64,000 nt of DNA from Actibacterium sp. 188UL27-1 (GCF_016901225.1 NZ_JAFEUL010000011.1:62001-126000), one strand, 5' to 3'. Positions 8,218-17,807 are shown, counted from the stretch's first letter. Program-made: numbers and translations. Notes: generated by a model from the sequence alone, not told the origin.

Positions 8218-8317
8218 CCGTGAAACGTTGGTCCATTTAGACGAGGGTTCCACATATGTGAAGCGCAAAAAAGGGACCGGTCCTGCGACCAGCCTCATTC
8301 TTTTCGGACGCGCCGGA

Positions 8318-9703
8318 TCACTCCAGATTGAAGACCGGCAGAACCTGAGCTTGACCTGTAGGCTGACCCGCCGCGGCATTGCCGTTCAGCATGACCGACG
8401 CTTTGCGGATCAGCGCGCCGCGCTCTGGCATGCCGGGCAGAACAGCCGGTGTTGCACCACTATCCAGGGCGTTGAGGCCCATGTCATACCATTGAGCCGC
8501 CAGATCCACACGTTCGGTCGCGCCAAAACCCTGTGCAAGGTGATGCCCCAGGAATTCGCCATAAACCGGTTCACCCAGTGCTGTCAGCAACAGGGCGGAT
8601 CCGATCGCCACATCCATATTGTCTGTGCGATAGCCGACCGACAGGCAGATCTGCGCCGTGCCCGACATTTGCGCGGGCGACATTCCAGCCTCCAGAACAA
8701 AGCTGGACACGTCGGAAATCACTTCGCTGGCGGGTTTCAGCGACAAGGCGGCCACGAAGGGCTTGAGCGTGGGACCGAATGCATCGCACTGCGCCTCGAT
8801 CTGCTGAGGGGTGAAGCCCTTGATGCCGCTCGCCAGCTCTTCGCCCTTGGTGATTGCAAAGGTCCGTGCCAGACAGAACTGCTCGTTCAGCGCAAAGTTG
8901 GCATCGGTCAGGTTGGCCGCCGTGGTGAAACCCCCATTTGTATTGGTGATTAGGCTGACCTTGTTGCAGTGGGAGGCCAATGAGGCGACCGTCGCGGTCC
9001 CCAGGAAGTTTGGAACGGCGGGGGTCGCAGCCTCGACCGGGGCACTTTCGGCCTCCGGCGTTGGTGTGGCCACTTGGGTTGGTGCCACGGTCGTGGGCAG
9101 CACGGTCGGGTTCACAACCACCGTCGTGGTGGGGGCTGGGATCGGCGTTACACCAGGGGCTACCGCCAGCGTACCGGCCATTTCGGCGCGATAGGTTTTC
9201 AGCAGGCCCCGTACACCTTCGGGATTTTGTGCGATCAACTGGGTCGTCGCATAACCGCCCGCCTGGGCTCTGTTCCAGGAGGTCAGAAGCAGGTTCTGTT
9301 CAAATGGGCTTAGCTGACCGGTTACGGGATAGCCGAGATAAGCCTGATACTGCGAAATTGCATTACGTGATTTGCGGCCCAACTGGCCATCGACTGAACC
9401 TGCATTGAAGCCAAAATAGTTCAGTGACGACTGGATCTGACGCCCTTCCTGGGTGGACGGGATGGTAGATCGACGCGGGGTCGCTGCGCGACGGCGGCTG
9501 CTGGATGACCGGCGCACGGTCGAGGCCCTGCGCTGTTTGTTCTTGTTCGCGGCGTGGTTCGCAACGGCGCCAACGATGGCACCCGCGATGAAGTCACCGG
9601 CGTCAGCCTCGGCTTCATCCACGGCGCCAGTAATGGCGACAGTGGCTGAAAGGGCGACAATGCTAAGGCGGAATGGCAATTTTGAGGATAGGGTGCGAGT
9701 CAT
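8318..9703 (-). CDS. Exported peptidoglycan-binding-domain protein
   Basis: A 461-residue protein. MTRTLSSKLPFRLSIVALSA begins an export signal; the ATG at 9703 has AAGGA at good spacing and is preferred to the upstream one at 9730. A basic, Ser/Arg-rich stretch is followed at about residues 85-150 by a PG_binding_1-like repeat (IQSSLNYFGFNAGSVDGQLG then RNAISQYQAYLGYPVTGQL). A Pro/Thr/Val-rich linker and a helical C-terminal domain (about 240-430) follow, with several cysteines of unknown role. It probably acts in the periplasm at the cell wall; no hydrolase active site is visible. Confidence 0.75.
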   Translation of the reverse strand: MTRTLSSKLPFRLSIVALSATVAITGAVDEAEADAGDFIAGAIVGAVANHAANKNKQRRASTVRRSSSSRRRAATPRRSTIPSTQEGRQIQSSLNYFGFNAGSVDGQLGRKSRNAISQYQAYLGYPVTGQLSPFEQNLLLTSWNRAQAGGYATTQLIAQNPEGVRGLLKTYRAEMAGTLAVAPGVTPIPAPTTTVVVNPTVLPTTVAPTQVATPTPEAESAPVEAATPAVPNFLGTATVASLASHCNKVSLITNTNGGFTTAANLTDANFALNEQFCLARTFAITKGEELASGIKGFTPQQIEAQCDAFGPTLKPFVAALSLKPASEVISDVSSFVLEAGMSPAQMSGTAQICLSVGYRTDNMDVAIGSALLLTALGEPVYGEFLGHHLAQGFGATERVDLAAQWYDMGLNALDSGATPAVLPGMPERGALIRKASVMLNGNAAAGQPTGQAQVLPVFNLE

Positions 9704-9819
9704 GAAACATCCTTCGCTGTAATTGAACACATTGATCCAGGGGATCGTTTACTCTTGAGAAGATGGCTAGTTTTTCATAATCACTTGACTTGGAGTCAAG
9801 AAAGAAAGGTCCCCGTTAG

Positions 9820-10509
9820 GTGATCGAATGGGTTCAATCGGATCGGCCCATACCGTACCCGGAGGCCGTTGCGGCAATGGACGCGCGGGCGACACAGATC
9901 GCGGCTGGAACATCGGCTGAGGCCGTGTGGTTGCTGGAGCATCCGCCGATCTACACTGCCGGAACGTCGGCAAAGGCCGAAGATTTGACGGATCCCAACC
10001 GCTTTCCCGTTTTCATGACAAACCGAGGTGGACAATTCACCTATCACGGCCCTGGCCAGCGTGTGGCCTACGTGATGCTTGATTTGTCTCGCCGTGGCAA
10101 AGACATACGCGCCTTTGTTCAAGCTTTGGAGGCATGGGTGATCCAAACGCTTGGCACATTCAACGTGGTGGGCGAGGTGAGGCCAAGCCGCGTTGGGGTC
10201 TGGGTGCCGCGTCCGGAATTGGCCCCGTTGTCCGATGGGACCCCGCGCGAAGACAAGATCGCCGCGATTGGTATTCGCCTGCGCAGATGGGTCAGCTTCC
10301 ACGGCATCTCGATCAATGTGGAGCCGGATTTGAGCCATTTTGACGGGATCGTACCGTGCGGCATAACGGGACATGGCGTGACCAGTCTGGTCGATTTGGG
10401 TCTGCCGGTGACGCTTGCGGATGTGGATGTCGCCTTGAAACAGACCTTCAACCAACAACCATTGCTGGGGGATATCAGTGGTTCCATCCAGGCATTCGGA
10501 ACAAACTGA
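9820..10509 (+). CDS. lipB: Octanoyl-[acyl-carrier-protein]:protein N-octanoyltransferase
   Basis: A 229-residue LipB. It moves octanoyl groups from ACP to the lipoyl domains of 2-oxoacid dehydrogenases and the glycine cleavage H protein, the first step of lipoate synthesis. The family signature [12 protein letters not shown], the conserved Lys in DKIAAIGIR and the catalytic Cys in [13 protein letters not shown] are all present. The start is a GTG at 9820 (MIEWVQSD). It stands alone, divergent from the peptidoglycan-binding protein gene. Length is normal for the family. Confidence 0.96.
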   Translation: MIEWVQSDRPIPYPEAVAAMDARATQIAAGTSAEAVWLLEHPPIYTAGTSAKAEDLTDPNRFPVFMTNRGGQFTYHGPGQRVAYVMLDLSRRGKDIRAFVQALEAWVIQTLGTFNVVGEVRPSRVGVWVPRPELAPLSDGTPREDKIAAIGIRLRRWVSFHGISINVEPDLSHFDGIVPCGITGHGVTSLVDLGLPVTLADVDVALKQTFNQQPLLGDISGSIQAFGTN

Positions 10510-10601
10510 ACCGGGGCCGACGGTCCTGCAGCCCCTGGTTGTGAAGCGCTGTGTGGCGACCCGCCAGCCTTACATGTCTGGCGGAGGTTAAAGCCAGGCA
10601 G

Positions 10602-11051
10602 CTAGTCTTGAGACCCGCCGATCATGTCGACGCGGGTCGCATGACGCCCGCCTTCGAACGTGGCAGCCAAGAAAGCCTCCACGATGTCCAGGGCCAGACC
10701 GGCCCCCACGACCCGCGCACCGATGGCCAGCATGTTGGCGTCGTTGTGCGCGCGGATCATTCGGGCCGAGAATGTGTCGGAGCAAACACCGCATCGGATG
10801 CCGACGACCTTATTTGCCGCCATCATGATGCCCTGTCCGGTGCCGCAAAGGATGATGCCCAACTGACAATCGCCTGAGGCGACGCGCAACGCCGCGGCCT
10901 GACCGTGTTTCGGATAATGCGTGCTTTCTGACGTTGTGGGTCCAATGTCGACAACATCCCAGCCCAAATTCGCAACATGATCTGCAATGACCCGCCGAAG
11001 CTCAATGGCGGCGTGGTCGCTAGAGAGGACGAGGCGTTTGATCATGGTCAT
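10602..11051 (-). CDS. rpiB: Ribose-5-phosphate isomerase B / RpiB-LacAB family
   Basis: A 149-residue protein of the RpiB/LacA/LacB fold. SSDHAAIELR (phosphate and base residues), the active-site loop ILCGTGQGIMMAANK with the catalytic Cys, and AHNDANMLAIGARV are all intact. It interconverts ribose 5-phosphate and ribulose 5-phosphate, or a related aldose/ketose phosphate pair; such paralogues in alphaproteobacteria sometimes act on erythritol-derived or other sugar phosphates. Neighbours give no pathway hint: lipB is convergent on one side and a separate terminator lies on the other. Confidence 0.92.
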   Translation of the reverse strand: MTMIKRLVLSSDHAAIELRRVIADHVANLGWDVVDIGPTTSESTHYPKHGQAAALRVASGDCQLGIILCGTGQGIMMAANKVVGIRCGVCSDTFSARMIRAHNDANMLAIGARVVGAGLALDIVEAFLAATFEGGRHATRVDMIGGSQD

Positions 11052-11154
11052 GCAGGTTTTATCCCATTCCTACGGCAATCTATTGATGAACAAATAACAT
11101 GGGCTGGCTGGACACGTAACCATGCCAGCGCTCGGGAAAAACATGGGTAGAAGA

Positions 11155-11189
11155 CCTTGGGTCCCGCCCGGGAGGCGCGGGACCCAAGG
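11155..11189 (-). terminator. Strong stem-loop after the phytase-like gene
   Basis: Perfect 13-bp stem CCTTGGGTCCCGC / GCGGGACCCAAGG with a 9-base loop, 11 bp beyond the stop of the phytase-like esterase gene. On the reverse strand it is followed by TCTTCT rather than a long U run, so it may act as an mRNA 3' end stabiliser as much as a terminator. Confidence 0.7.
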
Positions 11190-11200
11190 AATGGTCTTTG

Positions 11201-12526
11201 TTAGTCTGCCAGCAGTTCAGGGACATGCAGGCGGATCATCTCATTATTATCCGCTGCGCCTAGCATGCGCCCGGTGGAGAACGGCAGATTGTTGTCATTG
11301 CCGACAATGATGTGCTCTTCCCCGTCACGGATCACGCTTTCGATGGTAACGAAAGGAAAGGTGAACTTGCCCGGCACCGGCTCCGCAATCGACGTTTCGA
11401 CCCGGGACAGGCCATCTGGGTCATCAATGTCCATCAGATCGATCTGCTTGAGCCGCGCGACAAAGCCATCGTCATCGATCTGGGATGTGTCGATCAGCGT
11501 GATGCGCTTGACCTGCGCGGGCTTTTCGAAGCAATTCTCGGCTCCTTCGGTTTCGCATTGAAGGCTCGGGTCGCCTTGGCCGCCATCCCGTTCAATCACC
11601 AGGGCGCGGGTGTCATCGATGAAATTGAAATCGCCGATCGCCACCGCGCCTTCGGTCAGGGCAAACTTGAAGTTGTCGCCAGTCCACGCAGCGGTCGCTG
11701 GGTCAAAGGCCAGAACGCGCAGGAAGCCCCCCTCGGCTTCTCCGCTCGCCGCCAGGATCGGTTTTTCGAGCATGGCCCAAAGCATCGATTGATCCGGGGT
11801 TAGGGCCATGCCTTCATATCCGCCCGAACGCGGGACGACCCAATCCTCGCCTGGAACCGCGGGAATGCTTAGGGCAGGGTGGTCGGGCGAGCGTAACTCG
11901 GCACCGTCCAGCAATGTCGGGTAAACGCCAGTCACCTTACCAGCCAATGTGGCGCTGATCAGGTAGGGGCCAAATTCCTCACCGATCCACAGCGTATCGC
12001 CGACTACCTGGATGCTTTCTAGGTCGAAATCAGCGCCGGTCAGATAGCGGCTGCCCGAGGCTTCATAGGCGATCCTGAACGGGACAACAAAATCGGGGTC
12101 ATGCAAATAGAAGCGGTCATGGATCGTCACGGCGCCGGTTTCAAAATCTGCTGTCAGGCGGGTGTAGCTGAGCAGCGCGTCAGAGGAATTCAGCTTGGAA
12201 CCAAACCCGTTATCGATCAGGGCGATGATGCTGTCATCCGCGGCACGGTTGAACGCATAGCCCGAAATCCCCTGGAACGGCTGCCCGATGAAGGGCAAGG
12301 CCAGCCCGCTGTCGCGCATGTTCTGCATCGGTTGCATTTGGCGCTGATCGGCACCGGCGGTGAACTTGCCGCTAACCCATGCATCGCGCGGCGCATCATC
12401 AGGCGGGACCGACATGGTGTTTGCTGGGACAAAAGCGTGTCCTACCAGCGTCGAAGGGACAATTTCTTGAGCGGTGAGGGGCAAGGCGGCGCACAGGGCT
12501 GCGACGGCGGTCAGTATTAAACGCAT
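11201..12526 (-). CDS. Exported esterase-like (phytase-like domain) protein
   Basis: A 441-residue protein with a signal peptide (MRLILTAVAALCAALPLTAQ) and a beta-propeller-like body. GISGYAFNRAADDSIIALIDNGFGSK, the GEEFGPYL strand and SGGYEGMALTPD are typical of the esterase-like activity of phytase family (PF13449), periplasmic proteins proposed to cleave phosphate esters or related substrates. It is divergent from phnD across a 207-bp region holding a Pho-box candidate, so phosphate-starvation control of both directions is plausible. Activity cannot be confirmed from sequence. Confidence 0.8.
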   Translation of the reverse strand: MRLILTAVAALCAALPLTAQEIVPSTLVGHAFVPANTMSVPPDDAPRDAWVSGKFTAGADQRQMQPMQNMRDSGLALPFIGQPFQGISGYAFNRAADDSIIALIDNGFGSKLNSSDALLSYTRLTADFETGAVTIHDRFYLHDPDFVVPFRIAYEASGSRYLTGADFDLESIQVVGDTLWIGEEFGPYLISATLAGKVTGVYPTLLDGAELRSPDHPALSIPAVPGEDWVVPRSGGYEGMALTPDQSMLWAMLEKPILAASGEAEGGFLRVLAFDPATAAWTGDNFKFALTEGAVAIGDFNFIDDTRALVIERDGGQGDPSLQCETEGAENCFEKPAQVKRITLIDTSQIDDDGFVARLKQIDLMDIDDPDGLSRVETSIAEPVPGKFTFPFVTIESVIRDGEEHIIVGNDNNLPFSTGRMLGAADNNEMIRLHVPELLAD

Positions 12527-12656
12527 GGTAACATTCCTTGTTGATCGGTGCTGCGATTGGCAAAATCATGGCTTTGCAACATCCATGTTACCTGTGGATA
12601 ACTGTTGTCTGATCCGGCTCATTCCGGCTGCAGGCACAAAGTCAGTCGATACAGGT

Positions 12657-12685
12657 ATGTCATGAAACGGTGACCCTGCTGTCAC
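12657..12685 (+). promoter_or_regulatory. Pho box (PhoB operator) candidate upstream of phnD
   Basis: Three 7-bp repeats at 11-bp spacing, ATGTCAT-GAAA-CGGTGAC-CCTG-CTGTCAC, against the PhoB half-site consensus CTGTCAY: the third matches 7/7, the first 6/7, the middle 5/7. The array ends 48 bp before the phnD start codon. Confidence 0.6.
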
Positions 12686-12733
12686 GCGCGGGGCCTAGCT
12701 TTGCGAGGTCAAATATCGTGGGGGACCGACATC

Positions 12734-13603
12734 ATGACACTAAAATTTGTTTTGCTGGGCTCTGCCCTAGCCGTTGCCACCGCCATGGGCGCGCAGGCCG
12801 AAACCTGGAAGATCGCCGTAACGGATGTTGAGGGACTAGAGCGCCTGCAAGTTGAATGGGGCCCGTTCAAATCTGCTTTGGAAGAAGCCACTGGCGAGAC
12901 ATTCGAATTCTTCGCCGTCAACTCACGGACCGCGGCGGCAGAGGCTTTGCGCGCCGAAACAGTGGATTTTGTCGTGTCCGGCCCGGCGGAATATATCGTA
13001 ATCAACACATTGACCGACGCCAAGCCGGTGATCGGTCTCGGCCGGCCTGATTATCACTGTGCCATTATCGTGCGCGCCGACAGCGGCATTAACCAGCCCA
13101 TCGATTTGAAGGGCAAAAAGGTGGCCTTTGGCGATATCGGATCAACCTCGAACATGCTGTGCCCGATGCAGGTGCTGGCTGACTATGGTCTGGATCCTGT
13201 CAACGATATCGAAAAGCTTCATACCAGCCGCAACATCGCCCACGAGGCCCTGAAGGCGGGCGATGTCGATGCCCTGGGCTCAAACGCGGGCAGCTGGTTG
13301 GCAGTACGGAACAAGGAAACCGACCTGCCCTATGGCTTCTTCAAGATGATCGCGCGGTCGGGCGATCTGCCCAATGACATGATAATGGTCGGCACCCATG
13401 TCCCCGAAGAGGCGATCACCAAAGTCGTTAATGGCGTCTTGCAAAACAAGGCAACTGTCATCGCTGGCATTACGGCCCATGAAGAGAACGACAAATATGT
13501 TGGTATGGATTTGGTCGCCATCGAAGACAACGCCTATGATTATGTGCGCGCCATGTACCGCAATGCCGGATATCCACAGTTCGATCAGTTCATCGGTGAC
13601 TGA
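12734..13603 (+). CDS. phnD: Phosphonate/phosphite ABC transporter substrate-binding protein
   Basis: A 289-residue PhnD-family binding protein with a signal peptide (MTLKFVLLGSALAVATAMGA, cleavage near AQA). The mature part shows the PhnD-like ligand cleft: NSRTAAAEALRAETVDFVVSGPAEYI, KGKKVAFGDIGSTSNMLCP and ALGSNAGSWLAV. It would deliver phosphonate, phosphite or a phosphate ester to the PhnCE transporter encoded next. It opens an operon preceded by a Pho-box candidate. The ligand cannot be told from sequence. Confidence 0.92.
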   Translation: MTLKFVLLGSALAVATAMGAQAETWKIAVTDVEGLERLQVEWGPFKSALEEATGETFEFFAVNSRTAAAEALRAETVDFVVSGPAEYIVINTLTDAKPVIGLGRPDYHCAIIVRADSGINQPIDLKGKKVAFGDIGSTSNMLCPMQVLADYGLDPVNDIEKLHTSRNIAHEALKAGDVDALGSNAGSWLAVRNKETDLPYGFFKMIARSGDLPNDMIMVGTHVPEEAITKVVNGVLQNKATVIAGITAHEENDKYVGMDLVAIEDNAYDYVRAMYRNAGYPQFDQFIGD

Positions 13604-13622
13604 GGCACTGCGGGATGACCCA

Positions 13623-14390
13623 ATGCGCACCGGGGTCAAGACGGCCCCGGTCATTGATATTTCAGTAGATCGGCTGGCCAAATCCTATGGGGACGGGCCG
13701 CCGGTCCTTGCCGATCTGTCATTCAAGGTGCGACAAGGAGAGGCCGTTGCCTTGGTTGGGGCAAACGGTACGGGCAAGTCGACCTTGCTGCGCTGTCTGA
13801 TGGGGCTGACCTTACCCAGTGCTGGCTCTCTGGCGGTGCTGGGGATCGATCCCGCCTTTGCCGGACGTCGCGAACTTCGGGCATTGCGGGCGCAGACGGG
13901 CCTGGTCTCCCAAAAGCACAATCTGGTGCCGCGGCTGTCGGTGCTGACCAACGTGATCCACGGGATACTGGGCCAGCGCGGCGGTCCGACCGTTTGGAGC
14001 CAGACCTTTGCCACCGACGCCATCCGCATGCGGGCGATGGCGGCTTTGGGCAAGGTCGGGCTGGCGGATCTTGCCGATCGGCGCGCCGACCGTCTGTCTG
14101 GCGGGCAGTCCCAGCGGGTGGCCATTGCCCGCGCGCTGATGGCGGGCCCGCGATTCCTGATCGCGGATGAACCCTGCGCCTCCCTTGATCCGTCTGCCGA
14201 GGAGGATGTGATGGATCTGTTCTTTCGCCTCGTGCGGGAGGAGGGGGTAACGGTGGTCTTCACCTCGCACAACATCTCCCACGCGCTGAAATACGGCGAC
14301 CGGGTGCTGGGTCTGGCGCGCGGTCGGTTGCAGTTGGATGCCGCTGCCATTGATTTAGGTACCGCTGATCTGCGAGGCCTTTATGACTGA
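13623..14390 (+). CDS. phnC: Phosphonate ABC transporter ATP-binding protein
   Basis: A 255-residue ABC ATPase: Walker A GANGTGKST, signature LSGGQSQRVAIARAL, Walker B FLIADEPCASLDP and switch His in FTSHNISHAL. The element KHNLVPRLSVLTNVIHG is characteristic of PhnC. It starts 20 bp after phnD (a GTG overlapping the phnD stop is an alternative) and overlaps phnE by 8 bp. It powers uptake of the PhnD ligand. Confidence 0.92.
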   Translation: MRTGVKTAPVIDISVDRLAKSYGDGPPVLADLSFKVRQGEAVALVGANGTGKSTLLRCLMGLTLPSAGSLAVLGIDPAFAGRRELRALRAQTGLVSQKHNLVPRLSVLTNVIHGILGQRGGPTVWSQTFATDAIRMRAMAALGKVGLADLADRRADRLSGGQSQRVAIARALMAGPRFLIADEPCASLDPSAEEDVMDLFFRLVREEGVTVVFTSHNISHALKYGDRVLGLARGRLQLDAAAIDLGTADLRGLYD

Positions 14391-15177
14391 TTTGCCAGCC
14401 CGGTTGGAGCGGCCTTCGGCACTGGCCTTTGTCGTTTATGCCTTGGCTATCGCGCTGTTGGTTTGGTCCTTTGACGGGGCAGGCTGGTCGGCGGAGAAAC
14501 TATTGCGCGCCCCGCCCGCCTTGGCAGATTTCTGGAGCCGCGCCTGGCCACCATCGACCCAAAACCTTCCACGGCTGGGCTGGAAGATGGTAGAAACCCT
14601 GCAGATCGCCCTGGCCGGCGCTGCTTTAGGCGCGGTTTTAGCTGTTCCGGTCGCGATCCTTGCGGCACGCGGCCTCATCGCGGGGCGGGTCGTCAATACA
14701 TTGGTTCGCACAGTCTTGGGCTTCTTGCGCGCTGTGCCAGATATCGCCTGGGCGCTGGTCTTTGTTGTTGCGGTGGGGCTTGGGCCCTTTGCTGGGATGC
14801 TCGCCATCATGGTCGACACGTTGGGGTTTTGCGGACGGTTCTTTGCAGATGATATGGAGGCCGTGGATAAAGGCCCGGCCGAGGCCTTGACGGCAACCGG
14901 CGCAGGCAAGATAGACGTGGTGGCCTGCGCGACAATCCCGGGGGCAATGCCATCCTTCATCTCGACCTCGCTTTACGCGGTGGAAAAGGCGGTGCGGTCT
15001 TCGACCATCCTTGGGCTGGTTGGCGCAGGCGGTATTGGGATCGAGTTGAAGGTCGGGTTCGACCTGTTCGATTATCCAACCGCCCTGACCGTGATCCTGA
15101 TGATTGCGGTGGTCGTGATCGGGGTCGAGCAACTGGGCGTCTGGGCCCGCAACCGGATTATAGGAGAGCAGCGCTGA
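14383..15177 (+). CDS. phnE: Phosphonate ABC transporter permease
   Basis: A 264-residue membrane protein with about six helices and the permease EAA-type loop (EALTATGAGKIDVVACATIPGA). It forms the channel for PhnD-bound substrate. Only one permease gene is present, whereas some Phn systems have two. The stop and the next start overlap (TGATG at 15175-15179), so phnM is translationally coupled. Confidence 0.92.
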   Translation: MTDLPARLERPSALAFVVYALAIALLVWSFDGAGWSAEKLLRAPPALADFWSRAWPPSTQNLPRLGWKMVETLQIALAGAALGAVLAVPVAILAARGLIAGRVVNTLVRTVLGFLRAVPDIAWALVFVVAVGLGPFAGMLAIMVDTLGFCGRFFADDMEAVDKGPAEALTATGAGKIDVVACATIPGAMPSFISTSLYAVEKAVRSSTILGLVGAGGIGIELKVGFDLFDYPTALTVILMIAVVVIGVEQLGVWARNRIIGEQR

Positions 15178-16400
15178 TGCTGGATAAAGGCGAGACAGGG
15201 ATTGCTGTGCGGATCGAAGGTGCGCGCGTGCTGGTTGGCCATGACGTGGTCGAGACCTCGGTCACTGTGGCGAACGGCAAGATTGCCGAGATCGGTGGCG
15301 GCGTGGCGGACCGCAGCATCGACGGGCGAGGTCTGTTTCTGGCGCCTGCCTTGGTCGACATCCACGGCGATGCGTTTGAGCGTCAGGTGATGCCCCGGCC
15401 CAAGGTATTCTTCCCGATGGATGCCGCCATTCTGGACACGGACCGGCAATTGGCGGGCAACGGGATTGCCACAGCCTACCACGCGCTGACCTTGAGCTGG
15501 GAGCCGGGTCTGCGAGCCGTCGACCGAGGTGAGGCGTTTCTGAACGGGTTGGCGGCGTTGCAAGGGCGGCTGACTGTTGAAAATCGGGTGCAGCTCAGAT
15601 GGGAGACCTTCGCGTTTGAGGCCTTGGACCTGATCAAACGGGCGCTTGAGGCACCCCTGCTGCCATCGATTGCATTCAATGATCATACTTCCATGACGAT
15701 GCGGGACTACGATGTGCCGGTGCAAACGCGGCTTTTTGAGCATGCGCCCGATTTTGCCATACTTGATCCCAGTGATCCGCGCTTTGCCCGCAAGACCAAC
15801 AATTACCAACGGGCTGGGATGTCGCCCGAGGATTATGGGACACGCTTGTTGGAGATTTGGGAACGGCGGCCGGATGTGCCCGGCGTGATGGCCGATGTCG
15901 CAGCGCGCGGACGGGTCAAGGGTGCACCGATGCTGAGCCACGATGACACGCAGGTTGAGACGCGGGACTTTTACAGAGGTCTTGGCGCGTGCATCTCGGA
16001 ATTTCCGATGCAGACTCATGTGGCGCAGTCAGCGCGCGACAATGGGGACCACATCATTTTTGGAGCCCCCAATGTGGTGCGGGGTGGCAGCCATATCGGG
16101 TCGCCATCGGCCGCTGATATGGTGGAGGCAGGATTATGCGATGCGCTGGCCTCTGACTACTTCTACCCCGCCATGCTTGCCGCTGTGGCCCGCCTGAATG
16201 TGGAGAAGCGCGCACCTTTGCCCCGGTTATGGTCGCTGGTCTCGCGCGGCCCAGCGGTGGCATCGGGTCTGACCGACCGGGGCGAGATCGCGCCGGGCAA
16301 ACGCGCCGATCTGGTGCTGGTGGACTGGCCAACAGATGGCACACCCGCGATCCGCATGACGATGAGCGCGGGCTGCATCGCATACGGGACCGGGTTTTGA
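15177..16400 (+). CDS. phnM: PhnM-like amidohydrolase (ribose 1-phosphonate 5-triphosphate diphosphatase family)
   Basis: A 407-residue amidohydrolase-superfamily protein. Metal-site elements are visible: DIHGDAFERQ early, FNDHTSM, MLSHDDTQ and SDYFYPAML late. In the C-P lyase pathway PhnM releases diphosphate from the ribose 1-phosphonate 5-triphosphate intermediate. The early motif is HGDA here rather than the HTDN I recall for enterobacterial PhnM, which suggests a divergent subgroup. No phnGHIJKL genes are in the window, so the partner enzymes must be elsewhere or the reaction differs. Confidence 0.85.
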   Translation: MLDKGETGIAVRIEGARVLVGHDVVETSVTVANGKIAEIGGGVADRSIDGRGLFLAPALVDIHGDAFERQVMPRPKVFFPMDAAILDTDRQLAGNGIATAYHALTLSWEPGLRAVDRGEAFLNGLAALQGRLTVENRVQLRWETFAFEALDLIKRALEAPLLPSIAFNDHTSMTMRDYDVPVQTRLFEHAPDFAILDPSDPRFARKTNNYQRAGMSPEDYGTRLLEIWERRPDVPGVMADVAARGRVKGAPMLSHDDTQVETRDFYRGLGACISEFPMQTHVAQSARDNGDHIIFGAPNVVRGGSHIGSPSAADMVEAGLCDALASDYFYPAMLAAVARLNVEKRAPLPRLWSLVSRGPAVASGLTDRGEIAPGKRADLVLVDWPTDGTPAIRMTMSAGCIAYGTGF

Positions 16401-16439
16401 CCGTCATACGATTTGACACCTGTAATCACCCCAGAACTT

Positions 16440-16483
16440 CACCCCCACCCTCGATCCCTCCCCCTCGCGGGAGAGGGAGGCGC
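16440..16483. repeat. Interspersed GC-rich palindrome, copy 1
   Basis: CTCGATCCCTCCCC, a short loop and GGGAGAGGGAGG form an imperfect hairpin just after phnM. A second copy with the same core lies at 47632-47673 after murD. Such intergenic palindromes are probably transcript ends or a dispersed repeat family. Confidence 0.5.
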
Positions 16484-16554
16484 CAGTGGATAACTTTGTT
16501 AGTAAACACCATCGGTGTGAACGGTTTTTGCGCCAATCATGTTTGCAGGCATTT

Positions 16555-16975
16555 CCGCCTTTCCCAAACGGAGTTATGCTGGTGCTCTTTGAGGGTAGGC
16601 CAAGATTGGTATAGCGGTTGCGTATGGCGGTACGGACATGGAGTTCAGCGAGTTGTCGGTCGAAATCCTGAGCGATAACGCCTGGTCTGAGTCGTTTGAG
16701 GCAGTTCACCCCCTGCCAGACAGTGCATTGCGCAGCAATCCACCTTGAGGATATCAGCAAGTGCCGTGGTCCCGTTCCGCTGTGGTAAAAGATGGAGACC
16801 TTTGACGTCTTCTGACGGCGGCACAGCGTGCTGAAGTCTGGTAGGCTCTGATCAAGGCTCGCCAGGCGCGACGGCCTCTCAACAAATCCTGTCGCGTGGC
16901 GGAGGTGCTTACCAAACCGAACAGCACGTTCATCGCCAAGCAAACCTGGATGGTCGCTCGTTGGTGCTTTGGCCC
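16555..16975 (-). pseudogene. IS5-family transposase remnant
   Basis: Reverse-strand fragments of an IS5-type transposase. PDFSTLCRRQKTSKVSI and GPRHLLI come from the N-terminal half; CLKRLRPGVIAQDFDRQLAE and NRYTNLGLP come from the C-terminus. They are joined by an internal deletion that removes the catalytic core. Upstream, VLFGLVSTSATRQ shows a further frame change (expected LFGL-RQTTGFVESLLRLA-like). It cannot make a working transposase. Confidence 0.7.
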
Positions 16976-17097
16976 GTTTTTTGTTTTGTGATCCGCGAAT
17001 TATTGCGAGATGTCTTTTTTCACTCAGTAGTTTCATGGGTGATCGCAGGGCGTTTCTCACAAACCTGGATTTGACCTTCTGCCCCAAGTTTTATTGG

Positions 17098-17331
17098 CGC
17101 TGGCCGGATGAGTTGAAGACCCGGGTTGTGATGGGGGCTTTGGAAAACGGTGTGTGCGTTCGGGACGTTGCCAAGCGATATGATCTGCGTCCCAACCATT
17201 TGGCGGACCGGCGATGTTTGGCGCGGGACGGCAAGTTGGTATTGCCTGCGCAACCAATCGGTGTGGCACCCATGTTTGTACAGATGATCGTGGATCGTAA
17301 GCGCCGCATTATCGCCCTCGTATACGTTTGA
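17098..17331 (+). pseudogene. IS66-family TnpA fragment (first copy)
   Basis: RWPDELKTRVVMGALENG, DVAKRYDLRPNHLADRRCLA and the following DGKLVLPA are the helix-turn-helix start of an IS66 OrfA (TnpA). The rest, through APMFVQMIV, is short and has no proper start codon. It is a different sequence from the TnpA copy 110 bp further on, so two IS66 elements have contributed debris here. Confidence 0.65.
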
Positions 17332-17441
17332 AGTTTGTCATCTGAGAAGAGTTTGTCCGGAAAAGGAGGTTTCTGATGGATGATACTGGACAAAATTACG
17401 TAACTTCTCACTGTGTCGGCGCAGGATAGGCTGGGCGTATC

Positions 17442-17807
17442 GATGTTGTGACTGGGCCGAGTTGTCGGCGACGTTGGCCGGAAGATGTGAAGGCTCAGAT
17501 TGTTTTGGAAAGCTACCGGGACGGCACATCGGTTGCATGAGTTGCGCGCAAGCACGGTGTCTCGGCGCCTCAGCTTCATTCTTGGCGTCGGGCGGCGCGG
17601 GACGGCGTTCTTGCGATGCCGGATGACGACATGCTGGGCTTGGTGCCGGTCGTTGTTGAGGCGCGTGGAGGGGATAGCGGGCGTATGCCGCCTGACGCGC
17701 CCGATGCGATCGTTTTGGAGGTTAATGGCGTTCGGGTATCGGTGCTGCCAGGTTTCGATCGTGATCATCTTGGCCATGTCATTGCAGCGCTCAAGGCGTC
17801 GTCGTGA
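17442..17807 (+). pseudogene. IS66-family TnpA with internal stop (second copy)
   Basis: Reads RRRWPEDVKAQIVLESYRDG, then a TGA at 17538-17540, then RKHGVSAPQLHSWRRAAR and on to a normal C-terminus (NGVRVSVLPGFDRDHLGHVI). Apart from the stop and the lack of a clear start codon it is a full IS66 OrfA. It overlaps the start of tnpB by 4 bp, the normal IS66 arrangement. Confidence 0.75.

Noticed and set aside
16404-17087. One long reverse-strand ORF as a gene
   Set aside because: The frame spans the IS5 remnant with unrelated flanks; only the transposase pieces make sense.
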